Of a DNA stretch of 48,009 nt, positions 35,186 through 42,097 are shown in pieces. Each line of letters starts with the position of its first letter. The stretch's first letter is position 1. This DNA comes from Flavobacteriales bacterium (lineage in GTDB: Bacteria; Bacteroidota; Bacteroidia; Flavobacteriales; Flavobacteriaceae). The position numbers and the translations under genes were made by a program. The DNA lies in contig JALVST010000034.1 of the NCBI GenBank assembly GCA_027024205.1, positions 1 through 48,009 of the forward strand. The letters run 5' to 3'. Under the pieces are notes generated by a model. The model was not told the DNA's origin and made no database searches. It saw only the letters and a program-made list of their open reading frames with translations.

Positions 35186-36073
35186 ATGAAATATAATGAA
35201 GCGATGCTTCGTGATGGCGCGTTACAAGGTAAACACATCATTGTTACCGGTGGCGGTAGCGGATTGGGTAAAAGTATGACCCGTTATTTTTTGCAACTGG
35301 GGGCTAAGGTTGTTATAACGTCACGTAATTTGGAAAAATTGCAAAAAACGGCAGCCGAACTAAGCCGTGAAGCAGGAAGTGAAGTATTGGCGTTAGCTTG
35401 TGATGTGCGTGATTATGAACAAGTTGAAAAAATGTTAAAAGATGCTGTGGCAAAATTCGGGTATATCAACGGATTGGTAAACAATGCGGCTGGGAACTTT
35501 ATCAGTCCAACGGAACGTTTATCAGCCCGTGCTTTTGATACCATTATCGATATCGTGCTTATAGGCAGTAAAAATACTACTTTGGCAGTGGGCAAGTATT
35601 GGATAAAAGAACAAATCAAACCGGCACGCATCTTAAATATCGTCACGACTTATGCTTGGACGGGTTCTGCATATGTAGTGCCGTCTGCTACGGCCAAAGC
35701 GGGGGTGTTGGCCATGACACGTTCTTTGGCCGTGGAATGGGCTAAATACGGTATCAGTAGCAATGCCATTGCTCCGGGACCTTTCCCGACAAAAGGTGCC
35801 TGGGATCGTTTACTACCCGGTGATTTAAGAGAAAAATTCAATCCTGCTAAAAAAATTCCTTTAAAAAGAGTAGGGGAACATCAGGAATTGGCCAATTTGT
35901 CGGCTTATCTAATGAGTGATTTTGCCGCTTATATCAATGGTGAAGTGATAACGATTGATGGTGGCGAATGGCTTTATGGTGCCGGGGAATTTAATATCTT
36001 GGAAAAAATTCCTCCGGAAATGTGGGATAGACTTGAACAAATGATAAAAGAAAAAAATAAAAAGACCCGGTAA
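35186..36073 (+). CDS. SDR, 2,4-dienoyl-CoA reductase-like (DECR type)
   Basis: NADPH-dependent reduction of 2,4-dienoyl-CoA in oxidation of unsaturated fatty acids. 295 aa, longer than ordinary SDRs, which matches the DECR group. Motifs: VTGGGSGLGKSM (cofactor), SRNLEKL, NNAAGNFISP, then TTYAWTGSAYVVPSATAKAGV, in which the usual YxxxK tyrosine is Ser (SATAK) as in animal DECR1. PGPFPTKGAWDRL and INGEVITIDGGEW also follow DECR1. Its stop codon lies within the left arm of a hairpin at 36065. Peroxisomal trans-2-enoyl reductase-type activity is possible. Confidence 0.88.
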   Translation: MKYNEAMLRDGALQGKHIIVTGGGSGLGKSMTRYFLQLGAKVVITSRNLEKLQKTAAELSREAGSEVLALACDVRDYEQVEKMLKDAVAKFGYINGLVNNAAGNFISPTERLSARAFDTIIDIVLIGSKNTTLAVGKYWIKEQIKPARILNIVTTYAWTGSAYVVPSATAKAGVLAMTRSLAVEWAKYGISSNAIAPGPFPTKGAWDRLLPGDLREKFNPAKKIPLKRVGEHQELANLSAYLMSDFAAYINGEVITIDGGEWLYGAGEFNILEKIPPEMWDRLEQMIKEKNKKTR

Positions 36074-36093
36074 ATTATTCAAACTTACCGGGT
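36065..36093. terminator. Hairpin between convergent genes (overlaps SDR stop codon)
   Basis: ACCCGGTAA and TTACCGGGT form a perfect 9-bp stem with an 11-nt loop. The TAA inside the left arm is the stop codon of the reductase gene. No clear T-run follows; mdh ends 48 bp further on the opposite strand. Confidence 0.6.
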
Positions 36094-36140
36094 TATGAGA
36101 GTTTAAAGATTTGTCAGGTTTGTTAATATCTGCAAGTCTA

Positions 36141-37082
36141 TTAAAATAATTTTAAATCATCCAAAACTTTCATCACGGATTTGACGTGATTGGCCGAAAT
36201 TTCCATTAATTTCATTTCATCTTCTTGCAATTTCAAGTCGATGATTTCTTCAATACCGTTGTAACCTAATTTAACGGGAACGCCCAATGCTACATTGTGT
36301 TGTCCGTATTCTCCATCGAGCATAACACAAACCGGGAATACGCGATGTGAATTTAATATGACGGCTTCGACCATTTCGGCTGCTGCTGCACCGGGTGCAT
36401 ACCAAGCAGATGTGCCGAGTAGTTTGACAATCTCCCCACCGCCTTTTTTGGTGCGTTCGACTAATTTATGAATCGTTTCAGCATCCATCAGTTCAGGTAA
36501 AGGAATACCGGAGACGCTGGTTAGACGGGGTAGCGGGACCATGGTGTCACCGTGACCACCGAGCAACATGGCATTGACATCTTTGGGAGACACATTTAAG
36601 GCTTCTGCTATAAAGGCTTCAAAACGGGCCGTATCCAAAACACCTGCCATACCGAAAACTTTGGTGCGTGGCAAACCCGTTGCCAAATAAGCCGTATAAG
36701 TCATGACGTCCAATGGATTGGCTACAATGATAAATTTGGCATTAGGCGAATATTCATAGGCTTTTTGCGAAACGTCTTTCATAATCTTGGCATTGATCCC
36801 AATCAAATCGTCACGGCTCATACCCGGTTTACGAGGGACACCGGAAGTGATGACAACCACATCTGAATCGGCGGTTTTGGAATAATCATCCGTATAACCT
36901 TTGACTTTGGTGTCAAAATAATTGATATGGGATGATTCCCAAATATCCAAAGCTTTGCCTTCGGCAAAATTGGGTTTGATATCAATTAATACGACTTCAT
37001 CAACGATATTTTTACGTGCCGTTACTTCGGCTACTGTAGCACCGACATTTCCGGCACCGATTATTGTGACTTTTTTATTCAT
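36141..37082 (-). CDS. mdh: Malate dehydrogenase (LDH-like type)
   Basis: Oxidises malate to oxaloacetate with NAD in the TCA cycle. 313 aa. NAD motif TIIGAGNVGATVAE with Asp of VVLIDI, substrate arginines in GVPRKPGMSRDDL and in DTARF, NPLDVMTY, and the catalytic His in GGHGDTMV. This is the LDH-like form common in Bacteroidota. The two R residues in PRKPGMSR identify malate rather than lactate as substrate. Single gene with its own -7 box; downstream hairpin is shared with the convergent gene. Confidence 0.97.
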   Translation of the reverse strand: MNKKVTIIGAGNVGATVAEVTARKNIVDEVVLIDIKPNFAEGKALDIWESSHINYFDTKVKGYTDDYSKTADSDVVVITSGVPRKPGMSRDDLIGINAKIMKDVSQKAYEYSPNAKFIIVANPLDVMTYTAYLATGLPRTKVFGMAGVLDTARFEAFIAEALNVSPKDVNAMLLGGHGDTMVPLPRLTSVSGIPLPELMDAETIHKLVERTKKGGGEIVKLLGTSAWYAPGAAAAEMVEAVILNSHRVFPVCVMLDGEYGQHNVALGVPVKLGYNGIEEIIDLKLQEDEMKLMEISANHVKSVMKVLDDLKLF

Positions 37083-37110
37083 AATTTTGTGTATTTTATA
37101 AATTTGCCTC

Positions 37111-37118
37111 CAAATTTA
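37111..37118 (-). promoter_or_regulatory. mdh promoter -7 box
   Basis: TAAATTTG on the minus strand, 28 nt before the ATG at 37082. Confidence 0.5.
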
Positions 37119-37297
37119 ATCAAATAAACAGGATATTTTTATGATATTAAACATTATTTTTTGACTTTTTTATAATGATTTTTTGAGGTTGGAAAGAAAA
37201 GATATTGTTTCCAAACTACATCAATGACATATGGAAGATATTTGTAAAACTTTAAACAGTCGTAAAATAAATCAAACCAATGTTTCCCCGGAAAAAA

Positions 37298-38980
37298 TCA
37301 AATATCTATTTTAAATTTTTGTTTTAAATAAAGCAAATCCGGATTTTTTTTCAACAATTTTCTGAATTTGTCTTTTTTGGAATAAATTACTTCTTGTTTT
37401 TTTTCTTCTTTGACGCTAATAACAAAATCAATATCGTAATTGTTGAGATTGTAGCGGAGGAATTTGAGTATCTTTTCTTTGGTTTGCTCCAATTCTTTTT
37501 TTAAAGCTTCACTGGTCAAGGTCAAGTGAATTTGATGGTCAATGATTCTCGGATGCCGGTCAATCGTCAAAATGGATAAAAGATTTTTCTCTTTGTTTGC
37601 ACGAAGTTTATCTAAATATTCAAGCCAATATTTTTCAAAATCTTCTGGTGAAAAATCATCTGTGGGCAATTTTTGCCCTTTGAGGATACGGTTTTTTTCT
37701 TCGAGTTCGCGTTTCTTTTTAAGGATGCCACTGATAGTGATACCTGTTCCTTCTGATTTTTTAGGTTTTTCTTTGGTTTCAGAGGTCTTGTTGTTATTCT
37801 CTTGGAGTGGCGTTTCTTCTTCAACTTTTGTGGGGCCGGTAAAACTGTTTTTGTAAGCTTCAACGACTTTTACGGTATCCTTAAAATGAGAAGAGGGAAT
37901 TATATCAATTTTTTTTTTCGCCTCATCTCCAAAATTGAGTGAAGCTAATTTCATCAAAGCCAATTCGACTAACAGATGCGGACTTTTGCTCAATTTGTAA
38001 TCGATATCTGTTTTGGTAGTCAAGTCAATGGCTTTAAGCAAAAACGTAAAATCCATTTGTTTGGATTGTTTCAAATAATGTTGTTTGATATTATCGCTGA
38101 CTTCCAACAATTCAACGGTTTTAGGTTCTTTGGCTACGAGCAGGTCACGGAAATGACCGGCCAAGCCGGCTATAATCAAGTGGGCATCAAAACCTTGATG
38201 CAGGAGTTCGTTAAAATAATTTAAAACGCCGGGGATATCGTTTTTTAAAATCAAATCCGTCAGTTTGAAATATGCATCATAATCGAGAATGCTCATGCTT
38301 TCTGATACGATTTTACGGGTAATTTTACCGTTGGCATAGCTGGCTACTTTATCAAACATGGATAATGCATCGCGTAAAGCTCCGTCAGCTTTTTGAGCGA
38401 TTAAGAACAAAGCGTCATCGTCGGCTTCCAAGCCTTCTTTTTGGGCAATTTTTTTCAAATGTTCTTTGATATCAAAGGCATTAATCCGCTTAAAATCATA
38501 GATTTGACATCGCGATAAAATGGTTGGTATGATTTTGTGTTTTTCGGTAGTCGCCAAGATAAAGATGACGTGTTCGGGCGGTTCTTCCAATGTTTTTAAA
38601 AAAGCGTTAAAAGCCGCTTGGGTGAGCATGTGCACCTCGTCTATGATGTAAACTTTGTATTTCCCGGTTTGCGGCGGGATACGAACCTGTTCGATAAGTG
38701 TCCGGATATCGTCCACCCCGTTGTTGGAAGCGGCATCCAGTTCAAAAATATTAAACGCAAAATCTTCATCGGCGGCGGTGTCTTCGGTTTTATTGATTTC
38801 TTTGGCTAAAATACGGGCACAAGTTGTTTTACCGACACCACGCGGACCGGTAAACAAAAGGGCTTGCGCCAAATGTCCTTTGGCTATGGCATTCTTTAAG
38901 GTGTTGGTAACAGCTTGTTGTCCAACGACTTCTTCAAATTTTTGTGGTCTGTATTTTAAAGCTGAAACGATATAATTCAT
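37298..38980 (-). CDS. dnaX: DNA polymerase III subunit gamma/tau
   Basis: Clamp-loader ATPase. The ORF track starts at TTG 39001; the ATG at 38980 (MNYIVSALKYRPQKF) gives 560 aa and a -7 box (38999-39006) lies 18 nt upstream, so I chose it. AAA+ motifs: Walker A GPRGVGKTT at 45-53, YIIDEVHMLTQAAFNAFLKTLEEPP, and ATTEKHKIIPTILSRCQ (SRC arginine finger). The zinc-binding Cys4 module that most DnaX proteins carry between Walker A and the ELDAASNNGVDDIR motif is absent; only a short acidic linker (EINKTEDTAADED) is present. The C-terminal tau region (about residue 370 on) is lysine/glutamate rich. Confidence 0.96.
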   Translation of the reverse strand: MNYIVSALKYRPQKFEEVVGQQAVTNTLKNAIAKGHLAQALLFTGPRGVGKTTCARILAKEINKTEDTAADEDFAFNIFELDAASNNGVDDIRTLIEQVRIPPQTGKYKVYIIDEVHMLTQAAFNAFLKTLEEPPEHVIFILATTEKHKIIPTILSRCQIYDFKRINAFDIKEHLKKIAQKEGLEADDDALFLIAQKADGALRDALSMFDKVASYANGKITRKIVSESMSILDYDAYFKLTDLILKNDIPGVLNYFNELLHQGFDAHLIIAGLAGHFRDLLVAKEPKTVELLEVSDNIKQHYLKQSKQMDFTFLLKAIDLTTKTDIDYKLSKSPHLLVELALMKLASLNFGDEAKKKIDIIPSSHFKDTVKVVEAYKNSFTGPTKVEEETPLQENNNKTSETKEKPKKSEGTGITISGILKKKRELEEKNRILKGQKLPTDDFSPEDFEKYWLEYLDKLRANKEKNLLSILTIDRHPRIIDHQIHLTLTSEALKKELEQTKEKILKFLRYNLNNYDIDFVISVKEEKKQEVIYSKKDKFRKLLKKNPDLLYLKQKFKIDI

Positions 38981-38998
38981 AACAATTGCTCTGTGAGA

Positions 38999-39006
38999 CA
39001 AAGATA
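38999..39006 (-). promoter_or_regulatory. dnaX promoter -7 box
   Basis: TATCTTTG on the minus strand, 18 nt before the ATG at 38980; rules against the TTG start at 39001, which lies within the box. Confidence 0.6.
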
Positions 39007-39263
39007 GCTTTTTTTTGTTTATTTATAAAATAAATTATTTCTATCCAATTTATGTTTTGCGACACTTTATATCTCCTTTAATAACAAGAATTTGAAGTAA
39101 TGAGGAATTTTTTTTTATACAATTTTTATAATTTCATATCTTTTATGACTCAAATGAATAATAAATTAATGTAGTTTATTGAGACATTAATTAAAATGTA
39201 TGGATTTGTTTTTTTTAATATTTTAATTTAAATTGTTTAAATTCGTTTTATAAACATTTTAAT

Positions 39264-40091
39264 ATGACTATTTATCATGTCCCCGATATGCTAATAGATC
39301 CTGTTGAAAAGGTCAATTTTATTTTATATGAAAATTATCAGTCTAGCGAAAAAAACAGAGTACTGTTTACCCAAAATGTGATTTCATTTGTCATGGATGG
39401 TGAAAAAGAAATTTTTTTACCGGAAGCAGGCGTAAAAATACGAAACGGCTTGGCATTAATCGGTTTAGCCAACTGTTTGATGTCCGAAAGAAAACCTTCT
39501 GATCAAAGCCCTTACAAAGCCTTACTTGTTTTTTTTGACAATGCGTTTCTATCCGGATTTATGGTTAAATACCGCCATATGATCGATATAAAAAATTTCA
39601 AAGACAAATCGGTCGGTGCGATAAAATTTGACAAATATTTAGAATTATACAGTAATTTTATTATTGAAAATCTCGCATCAACGAGGAAAATTTTATCTCA
39701 AAGAATGAAAGAATTAAAAGTAGAAGAATTACTATTATATCTCTTGCAACATTATCCGGCAGAATTCAGGGTGTTTTTTAACAAAAATTCCAATATCAAT
39801 GCAATTCGATTTAAATCGATTATTGAATACAACCGGCTCAAAAATTTACGTATGGACGAGCTGGCATTTTTGTGTCACATGAGTCTTTCGACTTTTAAAC
39901 GACATTTTAAAAAATACTATCGAATTTCGCCCCGGCAATGGTTTTTACAAGAAAGGATGAATCATGCCAAAAATTTATTGGAGCAGGGTAAAAGACCTTC
40001 GGAAATTTACCGTCAAGCAGGTTATGCTACTTTGTCTAATTTTCTCAAAGCCTATAAAAATTTTTTTAAGACGACATCAGATCAAATTTGA
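39264..40091 (+). CDS. AraC-family transcriptional regulator
   Basis: 275 aa. The C-terminal ~90 residues are the two-helix-turn-helix AraC DNA-binding domain (NLRMDELAFLCHMSLSTFKRHFKKYYRISPRQWF, then a second helix pair ending in QAGYATLSNFLKAYKNFF). The N-terminal ~150 residues (VISFVMDGEKEIFLPEAGVKIRNGLALIGLANCL) look like a cupin-like effector-binding half, as in the ExsA/PchR type regulators. It is followed by a 264-bp gap with a twin dyad and then the PEBP operon, which is a likely target. Confidence 0.9.
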   Translation: MTIYHVPDMLIDPVEKVNFILYENYQSSEKNRVLFTQNVISFVMDGEKEIFLPEAGVKIRNGLALIGLANCLMSERKPSDQSPYKALLVFFDNAFLSGFMVKYRHMIDIKNFKDKSVGAIKFDKYLELYSNFIIENLASTRKILSQRMKELKVEELLLYLLQHYPAEFRVFFNKNSNINAIRFKSIIEYNRLKNLRMDELAFLCHMSLSTFKRHFKKYYRISPRQWFLQERMNHAKNLLEQGKRPSEIYRQAGYATLSNFLKAYKNFFKTTSDQI

Positions 40092-40262
40092 CCCGTTTGG
40101 AATACTTTTTAAACCGTTTATTGTCTTCATATGAATTATTTTTGCCATAGATAATTTATCCCGCTATGTCCGGTCTGAAAAAATAAATAATTTAATTTTA
40201 CAAATACAAATTTTTTAATACAGAAAACAAAAAACTAACCATATAAATATTATGAAACCGAC

Positions 40263-40311
40263 ATGATTAAAATAATCATTAAACATACAAAAAAATGATT
40301 ATTTTAGTCAT
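40263..40311. promoter_or_regulatory. Twin dyad between araC and the PEBP gene (operator candidate)
   Basis: Two palindromic sites, ATGATTAAAATAATCAT (40263-40279, perfect arms) and ATGATTATTTTAGTCAT (40295-40311, one mismatch), lie with centres 32 bp apart, close to three turns of the helix. They are also inverted repeats of each other (18 bp with one mismatch). They precede the PEBP gene by 45 bp and could bind the AraC-type regulator, or form a hairpin in the RNA. Confidence 0.5.
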
Positions 40312-40355
40312 CAAAGGTTACATCTGACCATAGTGTTAAAATAAAAAATAATCAG

Positions 40356-40910
40356 ATGAAAAATAAATTGTTAATTTACATCTTATCAGCCATATTTTTT
40401 TCTATAAATTTAATGGCTCAAAACAGTACGTTTACCCTCAAATCCGATGATTTGGGTGGCCAATTTGCATTAAAGCAAGTCTATGATAAATACGATTGCG
40501 GCGGGCAAAATATTTCGCCGCAATTAGTGTGGAACAATGCCCCTGCCGGCACCAAAAGTTTTGCCATAACCATATATGACCCCGACGCACCGACCGGAAG
40601 TGGCTGGTGGCATTGGTTGATTTTCAACATTCCTGCAAACATAAACAAATTACCGGCCGGTGCCGGTAATCCGGATAGCAATTTATTGCCTGCTTCCGTT
40701 GTGCAAAGCCTCAACGATTACGGAGAATACGGATATGGCGGCCCTTGTCCGCCCAAGGGTGACAAACCGCACCGGTATATCATCACGGTTTATGCTTTAA
40801 GTGTGGCTAAAATTGATTTGGACAAAAACAGCCGTCCGGCAACAGTCGGGTTTTATCTGAACCGGTATGCTATTGCCAAATCGAGTATTATGGCTTACTA
40901 TAATCGTTAA
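40356..40910 (+). CDS. Exported PEBP-family (YbhB/YbcL) protein
   Basis: 184 aa. Signal peptide MKNKLLIYILSAIFFSINLMAQ (residues 1-22), then the phosphatidylethanolamine-binding-protein fold: YTCGG-like YDCGGQNISPQLVW, DPDAPTGSGWWHW and GPCPPKGDKPHRYIITVYAL. The mature protein is probably periplasmic. Ligands of the bacterial members are mostly unknown. It heads a three-gene run (gaps 35 and 6 bp) with a SnoaL-like protein and a methyltransferase. Confidence 0.92.
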   Translation: MKNKLLIYILSAIFFSINLMAQNSTFTLKSDDLGGQFALKQVYDKYDCGGQNISPQLVWNNAPAGTKSFAITIYDPDAPTGSGWWHWLIFNIPANINKLPAGAGNPDSNLLPASVVQSLNDYGEYGYGGPCPPKGDKPHRYIITVYALSVAKIDLDKNSRPATVGFYLNRYAIAKSSIMAYYNR

Positions 40911-40945
40911 ACGGATATAAGAATAATTTTTTTAAATAATTTTTT

Positions 40946-41296
40946 ATGATTGATAAAAATGAATTTGCCCGCAAATGGATTGCGGACTGGAATAGTCACG
41001 ATTTAAACCAAATTTTATCGCATTATACCGATGATTTTGAGATTACTACCCCAATGATTAAAATGGCACTCGGTGATAATACCGGTACACTCAAAGGTAA
41101 AGTTGCCGTTAGGGAATATTGGACAAAAGCCTTGGAAAAATTCCCCGGTTTACATTTTGAGCTTTTTGATGTGGCACAGGGGGTTAATTCCTTGGTTTTA
41201 TATTACCAATCGATTTTGGGAAAGAAAGCCATGGAAGTGATGTTTTTTGATCCGGAAAACAAAATATATAAAGTTATCGCACATTATACAGATTAA
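40946..41296 (+). CDS. SnoaL-like/NTF2-fold protein
   Basis: 116 aa, no signal peptide. The pattern FARKWIADWNSHDLNQILSHYTDDFEITTP with a later GKVAVREYW and LVLYYQS is typical of the SnoaL-like/nuclear-transport-factor-2 fold, in which small proteins bind or isomerise small molecules. Its substrate is unknown. It lies in the middle of the PEBP operon, 6 bp before the methyltransferase gene. Confidence 0.85.
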   Translation: MIDKNEFARKWIADWNSHDLNQILSHYTDDFEITTPMIKMALGDNTGTLKGKVAVREYWTKALEKFPGLHFELFDVAQGVNSLVLYYQSILGKKAMEVMFFDPENKIYKVIAHYTD

Positions 41297-41302
41297 ATCA
41301 CT

Positions 41303-42043
41303 ATGCCGGAAAACAAATATACTTTTAATATCGGTTCATCTGCTTATGCACGGTTCAGACCGGCCTATCCCAAAGCATTTTATGATTTTTTGATTAGCCG
41401 CTTGGTTGCTACCGATAAAGCTTGGGATTGTGCTTGTGGTAACGGTCAGGTAGCCAAAGATTTGTCAGGTTATTTTAGAGAAATTTACGCAACGGATATC
41501 AGTGACAATCAGATAGCAAACGCTTTCCGCCGGCCTAATATAAAATATGCCGTCTTACCGGCAGAGAAAACGGATTTTCCAAATCGTTTTTTCGATTTGA
41601 TTTGCGTAGGACAAGCGTTGCATTGGTTTGATATAGACCAATTTTTCAAGGAAGCGGACAGGGTGTTGAAACCGGACGGTATTTTGGCGGTGTTCGGATA
41701 CGGGTTTTTTAAGGTTAACAACAAAGAGATTGACCAAATTTTGGATAAATATTTGTATGCAGAAGTAGAGCCCTATTGGTCTGAGCGAAATATGTTGGTT
41801 ATCAACAATTTTGAAGGAACTGATTTCCCTTTTAAACCTGTTACAACACCGGATTTTGATTTCAAACTCAATTGGCGACTCACAGATATGCTTTCGTATA
41901 TCGGTACTTGGTCGGCGGTTAAAATTTACAATAGCAAACACGAAACAACCTTGGAAAAACAAATCTTTGAACGGCTCAAAAAAATTTGGACAAACGAAAA
42001 AGCTGTGTATATGCCGTTTTTTTCGTTTGTCCGCAGGAAATAA
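41303..42043 (+). CDS. Class I SAM-dependent methyltransferase
   Basis: 246 aa. Motif I is AWDCACGNGQVAKDL (a variant of the DxGxGxG loop), motif II ATDISDNQI, and motif III FDLICVGQALHWFD, followed by RVLKPDGILAVFGYG. YARFRPAYPKAFYDFL at the N-terminus fits the small-molecule group (trans-aconitate/UbiE/TMT1-like). The acceptor is unknown. It is the last gene of the PEBP operon and converges on the S74 protein gene. Confidence 0.9.
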   Translation: MPENKYTFNIGSSAYARFRPAYPKAFYDFLISRLVATDKAWDCACGNGQVAKDLSGYFREIYATDISDNQIANAFRRPNIKYAVLPAEKTDFPNRFFDLICVGQALHWFDIDQFFKEADRVLKPDGILAVFGYGFFKVNNKEIDQILDKYLYAEVEPYWSERNMLVINNFEGTDFPFKPVTTPDFDFKLNWRLTDMLSYIGTWSAVKIYNSKHETTLEKQIFERLKKIWTNEKAVYMPFFSFVRRK

Positions 42044-42065
42044 AGATACTTTTATCTTATAAGAT
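42043..42065. terminator. Weak overlapping hairpins between convergent genes
   Basis: AAGATA/TATCTT with loop CTTT (42043-42058), and the overlapping 12-bp palindrome ATCTTATAAGAT (42054-42065). They are short and AT-rich, so termination is uncertain. They sit between the methyltransferase gene and the S74 gene. Confidence 0.3.
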
Positions 42066-42097
42066 GGCATTTTGTACTACATGATAAATCGTGAAGA

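Noticed and set aside
37542-37863. ORFs of 83-104 aa overlapping dnaX
   Set aside because: Low-complexity Lys/Ser rich shadows of the dnaX tau region.
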